Shown here in pieces: positions 29,549 to 38,616 of a stretch of 64,000 nucleotides of DNA (within the stretch, counting starts at the first letter, position 1; every line of letters starts with the position of its first letter). The translations under genes and the position numbers were made by a program. The notes under the pieces were generated by a model. The model made no database searches. It saw only the letters and a program-made list of their open reading frames with translations, and was not told the origin of the DNA. The DNA is from JAEUMG01 sp963805405 (GTDB lineage: Bacteria > Pseudomonadota > Alphaproteobacteria > Rhizobiales > Aestuariivirgaceae): positions 37,807 through 101,806 of the forward strand of contig CAWDUC010000016.1 of the NCBI GenBank assembly GCA_963805405.1, given 5' to 3'.

Positions 29549-29881
29549 ATGAGCCTAAAGTCCGAAATCTGGGTCCAGGCATTCCTACGCCGCTGTTTTG
29601 GGCAGGGCCATTACGGCGCGGTGTTGCGCAAAGGCGCCCCGGAAGCCGGTGCCATCTATGTCGTGATCAACCGCCTCGATGGGCGGAATTTCCTCTATGG
29701 CCCGCCGCCGGGGCCGGCCTATGACGAGATCGGCGAGAAGCGCTGGGAACTGGCGCGACCCGACCCGCTCGATCCCCTGGCGCTCCAGGCGGCGATAACG
29801 AGCCTTGCCCGCATCGATCCCGACATTTGGGTGGTGGAAATCGAGGATCGCGATGGCAGCCTCGCCCTCAAACCCGTATAA
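29549..29881 (+). CDS. DUF1491 family protein
   Basis: 110 residues matching the DUF1491 pattern of alphaproteobacteria: SEIWVQAFLRRCFGQGHYGAVLRKG, GAIYVVINRLDG, LYGPPPGP, then DPDIWVVEIEDRDG near the C-terminus. The function is unknown. It sits 32 bases after the peptidoglycan-binding gene and 77 before PBP1A. Confidence 0.85.
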   Translation: MSLKSEIWVQAFLRRCFGQGHYGAVLRKGAPEAGAIYVVINRLDGRNFLYGPPPGPAYDEIGEKRWELARPDPLDPLALQAAITSLARIDPDIWVVEIEDRDGSLALKPV

Positions 29882-29958
29882 TGCTGCAAAGGCGGCAATG
29901 TTTGGTCATAATCGCCTTTTAGGGAAGCTCTGGAGAGCCGGGCTGGGTTTGTAACGCC

Positions 29959-32317
29959 TTGTCCACATTCAAAAAGCAGAGCGCCATATGGCGCTACATC
30001 TGGAAGCTCAACTCCTATGTGAGTTCGGCTGTCTATGAGACCTTTGCCGCCTTGCGTCGCGGCTTCTCGGCCTATTCCTCGACCCTCTACCGGTTCCGCC
30101 TTTCCGGCTTCAAGCGCATCGTCGTCGATCTTCTCGATGACGGCTTGACCTTCGGCACCATTGCGCTCGCCGGCGTGCTCGCCCTGGCGATCCCGCCGAT
30201 CAGCGAGACGGTCGATATCTGGAACAGGGGCCGCTCCTATGCGGTGACATTCACCGATGCTACGGCAATATCATCGGCCGGCGCGGCATCCTGCAGGACG
30301 ACAACATCCCGCTCTCGGAAATTCCGATCCATACGTGATGAACGCCGCACTCGCCACCGAGGATGCCCGCTTCTACGAGCATTTCGGCGTCGACATCATC
30401 GGCACCTTGCGCGCCATGCGCGAAAACGCCCGCGCCAATGCCGTGGTGCAGGGCGGCTCATCGATCACCCAGCAGGTGGCGAAGAACCTCTTCCTCTCGC
30501 CCGAGCGCTCGATGAAGCGCAAGATCCACGAAGCCTTCTTCGCCTTGTGGATCGAGGCGCGGCTGAGCAAGGACCAGATCCTCAAGCTCTATCTCGACCG
30601 CTCCTATCTGGGCGGCGGCACCTATGGCGTCGAGGCGGCGGCGCAGTATTACTTCGGCAAATCGATCCGCGACGTGAACCTTTCGGAAGCGGCGATGCTG
30701 GCCGGCCTGTTCAAGGCGCCGTCGAAATATGCCCCGCATGTCAATCGCGGAGGCCGCACAGGCGCGCGCCAACACCGTGCTCTACCGCATGCTCGATGCC
30801 CGCTTCATCACGCAGGGCGAGTATCTGAAAGCGAGGCGCGAGCCGGCCCGCGTGGCCCGCAAGGATATCTTCGACAGCCCCGACTGGTTCCTCGACTACG
30901 CCTATCGCGAGACGCTCTCCACTCTCGAGGAGCAGCACATCACCGGCGACTACGTGATCGAGGTGAAGACGACCATCGATCGCCGCATCCAGCGCAATGC
31001 CCAGTCGATCGTCAACGAGATGATCGATATCGAGGCGCCGCCCTACAACGCGACGCAGGCGGCGGTCGTCACCATGGAGCCCGACGGCGCGGTGAAGGCG
31101 TTGGTCGGCGGGCGCAATTACGAAGAAAGCAAGTTCAATCGCGCCACCGATGCCGAGCGCCAGCCGGGATCATCCTTCAAGCCCTTCGTCTACATGGCGG
31201 CGCTGCTCAACGGCTTCACGCCGACTTCCGCCGTCGTCGACGGCCCGGTCTCGATCGGCGGCTGGTCGCCCAGGAACTACACCGAGCAAATATGCCGGCC
31301 GCACCACGCTCACCAATGCGCTCGCGCAGTCCTACAATAGCATCCCGGTGAAGATCATGATCGAGATCGGCCGCAAGGCGATCCTCGAGACGGCGCACGC
31401 CGCCGGCATCCAGACCGAACTTGAAAACTGGGCGCCGACCGTCGCTTGGCGCGAGCGCAATGCCGCTCATCGATCTGACCACCGGCTATGCGACATTTGC
31501 GGCCGGCGGCCTTGTCGCTGCGCCCTATGCCGTCCTCGAGATCAAGCGGCCCAATGGCGACATCCTCTATGATCGCTGGAAAGTGGCGCCGCCACGCGAG
31601 CGCGCTTTTCCGGAAGAGAAGGTTGCCGAACTCAACGAGATGCTGAATGCGGTGGTGGTCAAGGGAACCGGCCGGCGGGCATTCCTCGGCTATACGCCGC
31701 AAGGCGGCAAGACCGGCACCAACCAGGCCTATCGCGATGCCTGGTTCGTCGGCTTCACCGGCCATTATGTGACGGGCGTGTGGTTCGGCAATGACGACTT
31801 CACCTCGATGAACAAGATGACCGGCGGTGTCGTTGCCGGCCATGACCTGGAAGAAGGTGATGGATGTCGCCGAGGAGTTCGAAAGCTGCGGTCGCGCTTC
31901 CCGGCATTCCGTTGACGCAGGAATATGCGATCTGGGTGGCCGAACATCCGGCGCCCGCGCCCCCGCCGACCGAGCCCAATCGCGAGCCGCCGAGCTGGCG
32001 TGCGGTTTCGCCGGTGGCCGTCGCCAATGTCGCGCCGACGAAGCCGCAGGCCGACGTCGCCGCGGCGCAGCCCAAAAAGCCGAAGCCGAAAGTCGCGCGC
32101 GTCGCTCGTTGATCCAAGCGATGAGGAAGCAGCGATCATCCGGCCGAAGCGCAATTCCGATCCGGTCGTCGGCGTCTTGCGCGATATGTTCGGCTGGGGC
32201 GATGACGACGAGGACAAGCCGAAAAAGAAAAAGAAGAAGAAGGCGCAAGACTGGAACGACGCCAAGAACAGCCCGTCGACCACGATGAAGCGGCTCAAGA
32301 GCCGTTATGATCGCTAG
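29959..32317 (+). pseudogene. Penicillin-binding protein 1A (transglycosylase/transpeptidase), at least seven frame breaks
   Basis: Read across frames this is a full class A PBP of about 780 residues. A cytoplasmic N-terminus and one membrane segment (about 30150-30200) precede the GT51 domain with ATEDARFYEHFGVD, QGGSSITQQVAKNLFL and KRKIHEAFFALWIE. The transpeptidase follows, with nucleophile motif PGSSFKPFVYMAA, the SYNS motif and KTGTNQAYRDAWFVGFTG. The tail is proline/lysine-rich. Frame changes are needed near 30268, 30333, 30745, 31288, 31440, 31838, 31875 and 32100. All catalytic motifs survive, so sequence errors are likely for this important wall-synthesis gene. Start TTG 29959 is tentative. 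Confidence 0.8.
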
Positions 32318-32430
32318 GCCGAAATGATCCGCCGGCGGATTATCATCAATTCTCCATGGGCGGGCTCGACGGGCCCCTCCAATCTTGATGGCCGCCTCAA
32401 GGGCGGCCATGGCGGGATTGGCGAGCTGAC

Positions 32431-32994
32431 ATGAAGTCCGTCATCCTCATCATCGCCGGGGTGATCATCGGTTTCGTGTCGGCATTCATGGCGATCTCCG
32501 AGCGCGCCGCCTCGTCGGTCGAGCCGAAGGCCGGCATCTGGCAAGACATTTCCAACAGCGCCGATGAAAACATCGATCCCTACCTGCGCGCCAGCTACGC
32601 TTCGCTGGGCTGGCTCCTGCCGGCGCAGGGCGAGGACCAGTTGATCGAGGCCAGCACCGACTCGAACGCGTCCGCGCTCGATGGCGATTGCCGTTATGTC
32701 GTCTCCGGAAAATTGCCGCGCGTGCGCTGGTGGCAGCTTGCCGTCGTGGGCAACGACGAGGAGGGCGCCGACAACGACCCGCGTGCGCGGCCCGACGCGA
32801 TCAGTTCCGAAAGCATCATTGCCGAGGGCGACGGACGATACCGCCTCAATATTTCGCGCCATGCGGCTTCCGGAAACTGGATCTCGCCCGGCAATCGCGA
32901 CGACTTCCGCCTGGTGATGACCGTGCGCCGCGAAGATCCCACTACGGCCGGCGACGCCGAGCCGCCGACAGTCGCGAGGATCGCATGCGACTGA
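32431..32994 (+). CDS. DUF1214 family membrane-anchored protein
   Basis: 187 residues with an N-terminal membrane segment (SVILIIAGVIIGFVSAFMAI) and a periplasmic domain with CRYVVSGKLPRVRWWQLAVV and RYRLNISRHAASGNWISPG, characteristic of the DUF1214 partner in alphaproteobacterial DUF1214/DUF1254 pairs. The function is unknown. Its stop overlaps the next start by ten bases. Confidence 0.8.
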   Translation: MKSVILIIAGVIIGFVSAFMAISERAASSVEPKAGIWQDISNSADENIDPYLRASYASLGWLLPAQGEDQLIEASTDSNASALDGDCRYVVSGKLPRVRWWQLAVVGNDEEGADNDPRARPDAISSESIIAEGDGRYRLNISRHAASGNWISPGNRDDFRLVMTVRREDPTTAGDAEPPTVARIACD

Positions 32995-33644
32995 AGTTCA
33001 AGGTGCCGGTATTCTGGATTTCGGTGGCCCTGGTGCTCGCCGTCGTCGTGCACTTGTCCTACGTGCTTTTCACGCCGAGCCGCGCGATGGACGCGAAATT
33101 CGATCGCACCGTCGCCAAATCGGGCATCAATGCCCTGGCGGTGTTGACGCCGGCCGAGGCGCGCAGTCTCATCGGCCTGTCGACGGCGGGGTCCATTTAT
33201 GCTGCATGCCCCTATAATCTGCGCACCGGCGATCTCACCATCGATGCCGAGTTCCCGATACGGCCCTGGACTTTGTCCGTCTACGGAATATCAGGGGCGC
33301 GATTGTTCTCGGTCAACGACAAGCAGGCTGGCGTTGACAAGGTGACGCTCGAAGTAAAGCTCGGCGGCAATATCTGGGATTTGCTGAACGACCATGCTCC
33401 GCCCGAGATCGGCGATGGCTGGTCGGTCGAGGTCAAGGAGCGCCGCGGCATCGCGGTCTTGTGGATGTCGGATGCCGATCCGGTGGTGAGCGAGCGCCTC
33501 AAGGCCGACCTTGCACGCTCGAAATGCATCGTCGCGCCACGTCCCGAACCGGTTGTCGCGCCGGAAGTCGCACCCGAAGTGCAGCCGCCGGAAGAGATCA
33601 CGCCACCCGAGCCCGACCCCAATGGCGAAGGCGTTGAAGGCTAG
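32985..33644 (+). CDS. DUF1254 family membrane-anchored protein
   Basis: 219 residues from ATG 32985, overlapping the DUF1214 stop. A membrane segment (VFWISVALVLAVVVHLSYVLF) is followed by a periplasmic domain with YAACPYNLRTGDLTIDAEFP and RPWTLSVYGISGARLFSVND, then a proline/glutamate-rich tail (PEVAPEVQPPEEITPPEP). Larger DUF1254 proteins occur widely without proven activity. Coupling suggests a complex with the preceding protein. Confidence 0.8.
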   Translation: MRLKFKVPVFWISVALVLAVVVHLSYVLFTPSRAMDAKFDRTVAKSGINALAVLTPAEARSLIGLSTAGSIYAACPYNLRTGDLTIDAEFPIRPWTLSVYGISGARLFSVNDKQAGVDKVTLEVKLGGNIWDLLNDHAPPEIGDGWSVEVKERRGIAVLWMSDADPVVSERLKADLARSKCIVAPRPEPVVAPEVAPEVQPPEEITPPEPDPNGEGVEG

Positions 33645-33811
33645 CCTTCGCGGCGGTCGGCCTTCTTGCCACTCTTGACAATCCCGGTTGCGGGAGTGGC
33701 GTCTCGCTCGATTCGAACGCCGGGGAAAATCACGATCTCGCCGGGACGCTTTCCCCGCATGACGCTCACCGGCCGGCATTGCTCAATCGGAAATCTCAAC
33801 AAGGTGCACAT
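33641..33811 (-). CDS. Small hypothetical protein, 56 residues
   Basis: ATG 33811 on the minus strand follows GGAGG at ideal spacing. The 56-residue frame reads MCTLLRFPIEQC and then RGKRPGEIVIFPGVRIERD, with a lysine/arginine-rich tail. Its stop overlaps the DUF1254 stop on the opposite strand. I do not know a named family, but the ribosome binding site and ordered sequence support a real gene. Confidence 0.5.
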   Translation of the reverse strand: MCTLLRFPIEQCRPVSVMRGKRPGEIVIFPGVRIERDATPATGIVKSGKKADRREG

Positions 33812-33940
33812 GGCCCAATTCCTCCGCCGCATCGTCATCCGCGGCTCATTGCGGCCATTTAGCGGATGCTATGGTTAACAATCGGCTAATGCGCCGTCGC
33901 GGATTGCGAGTGGCGCTAGGAGCGTGGTAGCGAAGTCACA

Positions 33941-34405
33941 ATGGCGCGCGAGAAACCATTCTGGAAAACCAAGACGCTGCTCGAGATGAGCGCGCAGGAA
34001 TGGGAATCGCTGTGCGACGGCTGCGGGCGCTGCTGTCTCGTCAAGCTCGAGGACGAAGATAGCGGGCGCTATTACTTCACCGACATTGCCTGCCATCTCT
34101 TCGATGGCGAGAGTTGTCGCTGCGGCGATTATGAAAATCGCAGCAGCCGCGTACCCGATTGCGTGAGGCTCGATGCCGAGAATGTCGGCACCCTCGGCTG
34201 GCTGCCGCGCAGCTGCGCCTATCGCCTGCTTTCGGAAGGCAAGGGCTTGCCCTGGTGGCATCCGCTCGTATCGGGATCGCCGGACACGGTATTCGCCGCG
34301 GGGATTTCGATGCGCGGCGGCACGATTTCCGAAACCGAAGTTCCCGACACCGAGCTTGAAGATCACGTCAAGCCGCTGGCGAAGGCGAGGAAGAAGTCCC
34401 CATAA
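33941..34405 (+). CDS. YcgN family cysteine cluster protein (UPF0260)
   Basis: 154 residues, the usual size for the family. Conserved cysteines are in LCDGCGRCCLVKLED, DIACHLFDGESCRCGDYENR, VPDCVRL and WLPRSCAYRLL, followed by GKGLPWWHPLVSG. The CxxCxxCC arrangement implies metal or Fe-S binding, but biochemistry is lacking. The gene is monocistronic, and the GTA cluster begins 234 bases later. Confidence 0.88.
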   Translation: MAREKPFWKTKTLLEMSAQEWESLCDGCGRCCLVKLEDEDSGRYYFTDIACHLFDGESCRCGDYENRSSRVPDCVRLDAENVGTLGWLPRSCAYRLLSEGKGLPWWHPLVSGSPDTVFAAGISMRGGTISETEVPDTELEDHVKPLAKARKKSP

Positions 34406-34575
34406 CGCTCTTCCACGAGGCAGGTGGGGTCGAGAAATTCGGGGACAGGGAAAAAGACCTCATTTTCAGAATCGTTTGTACACGGAGCAATCGCCGCCGT
34501 AGTCGGCAGTGTTCGGTAAATGTTCTAATGAATTCAATCACATAGGAAAAAAACAAGAAAGCCGCAAAATAATCC

Positions 34576-34604
34576 TTGACCAACTGCGCAGCTGTTAGTA
34601 CGAA
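34576..34604 (+). promoter_or_regulatory. Candidate sigma70-type promoter for the GTA cluster
   Basis: TTGACC (34576-34581) and TACGAA (34599-34604) are separated by 17 bases, 36 bases before the first GTA gene. The -35 box is near consensus, the -10 box is weak. The AT-rich stretch around 34500-34570 contrasts with flanking GC-rich DNA. Confidence 0.4.
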
Positions 34605-34639
34605 TCTGGTCACGCTTCCACACATGGGAAAGAAATTGG

Positions 34640-35071
34640 ATGGACAACGGCTCGGATGGGCCGGTGCCCGCGCCCTTGCCCGTGATCCCGGTCACGGAGG
34701 AGAGCGCGCCGCATTCGGCCGAACAGACAACTACGCGCAGGAAATCGAAAAAGGCCACCGCCAGCCCGGCGGCGACCATAAGGCGATTGAAATCGCTGGT
34801 GCAGCAACGCCTCGCCGAACTTGAAACGACGCTCGGCCGCCTCGGCGCCGATGTTTCGGCAAGCGACAATGAGCGCGAGATCCGCTCGATCAACATGTTG
34901 GTCAGAACCCTGGAGAAGGTCCTTGAACTCGAAGCCAAGGAACGGGCCGGACGCTTGCGCCGCCGCGGTCAACGCCGGCAATTGGATGACGCCCGGCGCG
35001 ACGAGATTGTTCGACGCCTTGAAGTCCTGCACGGACGACCGGGCGATCAGGCGGATCGTCAAGAAGCTTGA
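34640..35071 (+). CDS. GTA gene 1-like protein (small terminase candidate)
   Basis: 143 residues. The N-terminus is low-complexity, then a basic helical region SPAATIRRLKSLVQQRLAELETTLGRLGADV and SDNEREIRSINMLVRTLEKVLELEAKERAGRLRRRG. This matches the coiled-coil, DNA-binding style of the gp1 protein ahead of the large terminase in GTA clusters, shown in Rhodobacter to be a small terminase. The last about 30 codons overlap the large terminase start region in another frame. Identification rests mainly on position and helical pattern. Confidence 0.65.
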   Translation: MDNGSDGPVPAPLPVIPVTEESAPHSAEQTTTRRKSKKATASPAATIRRLKSLVQQRLAELETTLGRLGADVSASDNEREIRSINMLVRTLEKVLELEAKERAGRLRRRGQRRQLDDARRDEIVRRLEVLHGRPGDQADRQEA

Positions 35072-36323
35072 CGGCGAAATCCTCGAAAACCTGCTCGACG
35101 ACTGGCCGCAATGGGGGAGGGAGGATCAGCGGCCGCCAGCTTCACGCGACTGGGAAATCTGGCTGGTGCTGGGCGGTCGCGGCGCCGGCAAGACGCGGAC
35201 CGGTGCCGAATGGGTGAAGGCGCGAGTCAGTGGCAATTTCGATGTCGGCCTGAAGCCGGCCGGGCGCATCGCTCTTGTCGCGCCGACCCTCGATGAAGCG
35301 CGCCACGTGATGGTCGAAGGCGTCTCCGGCCTGATGAGCGTCTATCATTGGAGCGAGCCGGAGTTTCGCCCGCATTACGAACCTTCGAAGCGATTGCTGA
35401 CCTGGTCCAATGGCACGGTGGCGCAGATCTTTTCCGCCGAGGAGCCGGACTCGCTGCGAGGTCCGCAATTCGATCTTGCGTGGTGCGACGAGCTTGCCAA
35501 GTGGAAACATGCGGACGCCGTCTTCGACATGCTGAAATTCTCGATGCGCCTGAGCGAGCGGCCATTGACCTTGATCTCGACGACGCCAAGGCCGATCCCG
35601 CTGATCAAGCGCATGCTCGTCGATCCGATGGTCGGCGTCACGCGCGCCGCGACTTTTGCCAACGAGAAGAACCTCGCGCAGAGTTTCCTGCGCGATGTCC
35701 TGCGTCGCTATGGCGGGACGCGGCTCGGGCGCCAGGAATTGGACGGCGAGGTGATCGCCGATGATCCCGATGCATTGTTCCGGCGCGACTGGATCGAGGC
35801 ATCGCGGGTGCAGAGCGTGCCCGACTTGCGGCGCATCGTGGTGGCGGTTGATCCGCCGGCCGGGCAGGGACGGGCGAGCCGCTGTGGAATTGTTGCAGCC
35901 GGTCTTGGTCGCGATGGGCGCTGCTATGTGCTCGACGACAAAAGCGTGGCGCGCCGCTCGCCGGCGCAATGGGCAGCGAAGGTCGCCGCACTTTATCGGC
36001 GCCGCGAGGCGTGCCGTGTCGTCGCCGAAGTGAACCAGGGGGGCGCCATGGTGGAAGCCGTCTTGCGAGAGGTCGATCCGGGGATCGCCTTTCGCGGTGT
36101 CTATGCCTCGCGCGGCAAGGCGGCGCGGGCGGAGCCGGTCGCAGCCTTGTACGAACAGGGACGCGTCGCGCATGTGGGTGCCTTCCCGGAACTCGAGGAT
36201 GAATTATGTACCTGGACCGGTGCGGCCGAACAGAGCCCCGATAGGTTGGATGCGCTGGTCTGGGCGGTAAGCGACCTGATGCTCCGCCCGAAACAGGCAG
36301 AGCCGAGGGTCAGGGTGATTTGA
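35019..36323 (+). CDS. Large terminase subunit (GTA gp2-like)
   Basis: About 434 residues. The ATPase domain has Walker A GGRGAGKTRTGAEW near 47 and Walker B FDLAWCDELAKWK. The coupling/nuclease part has SLRGPQ, VVAVDPPAGQG with the RNase H-like aspartate, and a late acidic EQSPDRLDALVWAVSDL. It translocates host DNA into heads in GTAs. The frame lacks a convincing ATG near the conserved start: TTG 35019 is chosen, ATG 34986 is an alternative, and both overlap gene 1. A CCCTCCCC-type repeat follows the stop directly. Confidence 0.88.
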   Translation: MKSCTDDRAIRRIVKKLDGEILENLLDDWPQWGREDQRPPASRDWEIWLVLGGRGAGKTRTGAEWVKARVSGNFDVGLKPAGRIALVAPTLDEARHVMVEGVSGLMSVYHWSEPEFRPHYEPSKRLLTWSNGTVAQIFSAEEPDSLRGPQFDLAWCDELAKWKHADAVFDMLKFSMRLSERPLTLISTTPRPIPLIKRMLVDPMVGVTRAATFANEKNLAQSFLRDVLRRYGGTRLGRQELDGEVIADDPDALFRRDWIEASRVQSVPDLRRIVVAVDPPAGQGRASRCGIVAAGLGRDGRCYVLDDKSVARRSPAQWAAKVAALYRRREACRVVAEVNQGGAMVEAVLREVDPGIAFRGVYASRGKAARAEPVAALYEQGRVAHVGAFPELEDELCTWTGAAEQSPDRLDALVWAVSDLMLRPKQAEPRVRVI

Positions 36324-36329
36324 AGTAGT

Positions 36330-36438
36330 CCCCCACCCCTAGCCCCTCCCCACGAGGGGGAGGGGGAAACTTGGCGCAGGCTTCTTGAGCTACGCTTCTC
36401 CCTCCCCCTCGTGGGGAGGGGATCAAGGGTGGGGGCAG
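36330..36438. repeat. Long inverted CCCTCCCCACGAGG-type repeat, left of the DUF559 gene
   Basis: CCCCTCCCCACGAGGGGGAG at about 36341-36360 is answered by its near-complement CCCCCTCGTGGGGAGGGG at about 36404-36421. Outer arms also pair, CCCCCACCCCT with AGGGTGGGGG. A further copy, CCCCTCCCCACGAGGGGAGA, lies at 36819-36838. Thus the intervening nuclease gene is bounded by copies of one repeat. The repeat itself encodes nothing I can recognise. Confidence 0.7.
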
Positions 36439-36445
36439 GATCGCC

Positions 36446-36817
36446 GATAAATTTGCAAGGGAACTTCGCCGCAATGCGACGCCTGCCGAGCGGAAGCTGT
36501 GGCGCGCGCTGCGATTGCTGAAATCGGAAGGTTTCCACTTTCGCCGCCAGGTTCCGCTCGCTGGTTACATTGCCGACTTCGCCTGCCATCGGGCACGACT
36601 CGTCATCGAACTCGATGGCGGGCAGCACAATGAGGGTGACGCACCAATCTGCGATGCGGCGCGAACGGCGAACCTACGCCATCACGGCTACGCTGTTGTG
36701 CGGTTTTGGAACTACGACGTTTTGAAGAACACCTCCGCGGTCATGGATCAGATCCGACTCGCCCTGCCGCTCGATAGCGATCTTGCGCAGATGCCGGACG
36801 ACGACCCTCACCCATAA
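36446..36817 (+). CDS. DUF559 family endonuclease (VSR-like fold) inserted in the GTA cluster
   Basis: About 123 residues in one frame: FARELRRNATPAERKLWRAL, FHFRRQVPLAGYIADFACH, LVIELDGGQHNEG and GYAVVRFWNYDVLKN, the standard DUF559 order. Its D...ExDGxQH core resembles the PD-(D/E)XK/Vsr nucleases. No ATG or GTG exists in frame between the upstream stop (36386) and the domain; only TTG 36515 is available, which would cut off the first 20 residues. The true N-terminus may be lost, or use an unusual start. It has no counterpart in known GTA clusters and is bounded by repeats. Confidence 0.65.
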   Translation, partial: DKFARELRRNATPAERKLWRALRLLKSEGFHFRRQVPLAGYIADFACHRARLVIELDGGQHNEGDAPICDAARTANLRHHGYAVVRFWNYDVLKNTSAVMDQIRLALPLDSDLAQMPDDDPHP

Positions 36818-36846
36818 CCCCTCCCCACGAGGGGAGAGGGATTCAA
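36804..36846. repeat. Right-hand copy of the CCCTCCCC-type repeat
   Basis: CCCTCACCCATAACCCCTCC (36804-36823) continues into a segment matching the left copy at 36331-36372, in the same orientation. The two copies form imperfect direct repeats around the DUF559 gene. Confidence 0.6.
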
Positions 36847-36858
36847 TGGAGATACTTC

Positions 36859-38019
36859 ATGTTCAATTCCCTTCGCCGGTTGCTCATGCCGCCGGAAGAA
36901 AAGCGCTCGCGCGCCGGCGCGCTGGTAGCACTCCATAGCGCGGGACACGCGGCCTGGACCCCGCGCAATTATACTTCGTTGGCGCGCGAAGGTTTCGCCG
37001 GTAATGCGGTCGGCTATCGCTGCGTGCGCATGATCGCCGAGGCCGCCGCGTCGCTGCCCTGGCTCATCTATGAAGGCGAGGCCGAGCGCGACGATCATCC
37101 TTTGCTGCGCCTGTTGCGCCGGCCCAACCCGGCACAGTCGGGCCGCGACCTGATGGAAAGCCTCTACGGCTTCATCGAGACCGCCGGCAATGGCTATGTC
37201 GAAGCAGTGGCGATCGACGGCGAGATCCACGAACTCCATGCATTGCGTCCCGACCGCATGCGCGCCGTGCCGTCATCGCAGGGCTGGCCAGAAGCCTATG
37301 AATACTCCGTCAACGGATCATCCCTGCGCTATCGCCAGGACGGCAAGGTGCCGCCGATCCTGCATCTCAAGCTCTTCAACCCGCTCGACGATCACTATGG
37401 GCTTTCGCCTTTCGAAGCCGCGCAGAAGGCGATCGACACGCATAATGCTGCCGGCACCTGGAACAAGGCGATGCTCGACAATGGCGCGAGACCATCCGGC
37501 GCCTTGATGTTCAAAGGGGTCGATGGTGCGGAAGGCCTGACGCCCGAACAGTACGAGCGATTGAAAATCGAATTGGACGAGAACCATCAGGGTGCGCTTC
37601 GCGCCGGACGTCCGCTGGTGCTCGAAGGCGGCCTCGAGTGGAAGGAGATGAGCCTTTCGCCGCGCGAGATGGACTTCATCGAGGCGAAGAACTCAGCGGC
37701 GCGCGATGTGGCACTCGCCTTCGGGGTGCCGCCGATGCTGCTCGGCATTCCCGGCGACAATACCTTTGCCAATTACGCGGAGGCCAATCGCAGCTTCTGG
37801 CGCATGACGGTGATTCCACTCGCCTTGCGTGTAGCCGAGGCCATGGGGAATTGGCTGGCGCCGGGCTTTGAAGGTGAACCGCGGCTCGGTTTCGATTTCG
37901 ATCAGGTCGAAGCGCTGTCGCCCGAACGCGAGGCTCTGTGGTCGCGCGTCGGCGCGGCGGAATTCCTCACCCTCGACGAGAAGCGCGCGGCTGTCGGGTA
38001 TGGGGTTCTAGGCAAGTAA
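36859..38019 (+). CDS. HK97 family phage portal protein (GTA gp3-like)
   Basis: 386 residues, standard for HK97/GTA portals. It has an N-terminal clip region, GNAVGYRCVRMIAEAAASLPWLIYEG, LLRRPNPAQSGRDLMESLYGFIETAGNGYVEA, LKLFNPLDDHYGLSPFEAA, and the late NTFANYAEANRSFWRMTVIPL. The dodecameric portal is the DNA entry channel and head-tail junction. GGAGATA precedes ATG 36859. A palindromic repeat follows before the protease gene. Confidence 0.93.
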   Translation: MFNSLRRLLMPPEEKRSRAGALVALHSAGHAAWTPRNYTSLAREGFAGNAVGYRCVRMIAEAAASLPWLIYEGEAERDDHPLLRLLRRPNPAQSGRDLMESLYGFIETAGNGYVEAVAIDGEIHELHALRPDRMRAVPSSQGWPEAYEYSVNGSSLRYRQDGKVPPILHLKLFNPLDDHYGLSPFEAAQKAIDTHNAAGTWNKAMLDNGARPSGALMFKGVDGAEGLTPEQYERLKIELDENHQGALRAGRPLVLEGGLEWKEMSLSPREMDFIEAKNSAARDVALAFGVPPMLLGIPGDNTFANYAEANRSFWRMTVIPLALRVAEAMGNWLAPGFEGEPRLGFDFDQVEALSPEREALWSRVGAAEFLTLDEKRAAVGYGVLGK

Positions 38020-38021
38020 CA

Positions 38022-38050
38022 TTCTCCCTCCTCACAAGGTGGAGGAGGAA
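38022..38050. repeat. Imperfect CCCTCCTC/GGAGGAGG palindrome between portal and protease genes
   Basis: TTCTCCCTCCTC and GGAGGAGGAA face each other around ACAAGGT. It is the third member of the same repeat class within the GTA cluster. Confidence 0.45.
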
Positions 38051-38067
38051 TTTCACTGGAGATATCT

Positions 38068-38616
38068 GTGATGCATCATGCCCGGCTGGGACCGAAGGGC
38101 ACGCGCCCGCTTGCCGTGTTGAACGATTGCGGCGTCTTTGTCGGCTATGCGGCACTCTTCAACCGCGCCGACGCGACGGGCGACATCATCATGCCCGGCG
38201 CATTTTCGGAAAGCCTGAAACGCCGCGGCGCCGACAATGTCCGCATGCTGTTCCAGCACGATCCTGCCGAACCGATCGGCGCCTGGATCGATCTCACCGA
38301 GACGGCGAAAGGCCTCGCGGTGCGTGGAAGGCTCAACATGGAAGTGCAGCGCGGCCGCGAAGTGGCGGCGCTCATCGAAGGCCGCGGGCTCGACGGACTG
38401 TCGATCGGCTTCAAGGCGCTCGCCGCGCGTCGCGACCGCGTTTCCGGACTGCGCCGGCTCGAACGCGTGGATCTTTGGGAAATCTCGCTGGTGACCTTCC
38501 CCATGCAGGAAGGCGCCCGCGTCAACAAGGCGAAGGCCCTTGCCGATTGGCAGAGGCTCTTCGCCACTTCATCAGCACAAGGAGCATTGAAGCATGGACA
38601 TCGAGACCGGACTTGA
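38068..38616 (+). CDS. HK97 family prohead protease (GTA gp4-like)
   Basis: About 182 residues from GTG 38068 or ATG 38071. The U35-type fold shows GYAALFNRADATGDIIMPGAFSESL, the catalytic His region MLFQHDPAEPIG, LIEGRGLDGLSIGFKAL with the nucleophilic serine, and LWEISLVTFPMQEGARV. It cleaves the scaffold part of the capsid protein during head maturation. The last 23 bases overlap the capsid gene start. Confidence 0.9.
   Translation: MMHHARLGPKGTRPLAVLNDCGVFVGYAALFNRADATGDIIMPGAFSESLKRRGADNVRMLFQHDPAEPIGAWIDLTETAKGLAVRGRLNMEVQRGREVAALIEGRGLDGLSIGFKALAARRDRVSGLRRLERVDLWEISLVTFPMQEGARVNKAKALADWQRLFATSSAQGALKHGHRDRT

Noticed and set aside
36330..36846. CCCTCCCC repeats considered as a CRISPR array
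   Set aside because: Copies are few, palindromic and irregularly spaced, with no spacers of uniform length and no cas genes.
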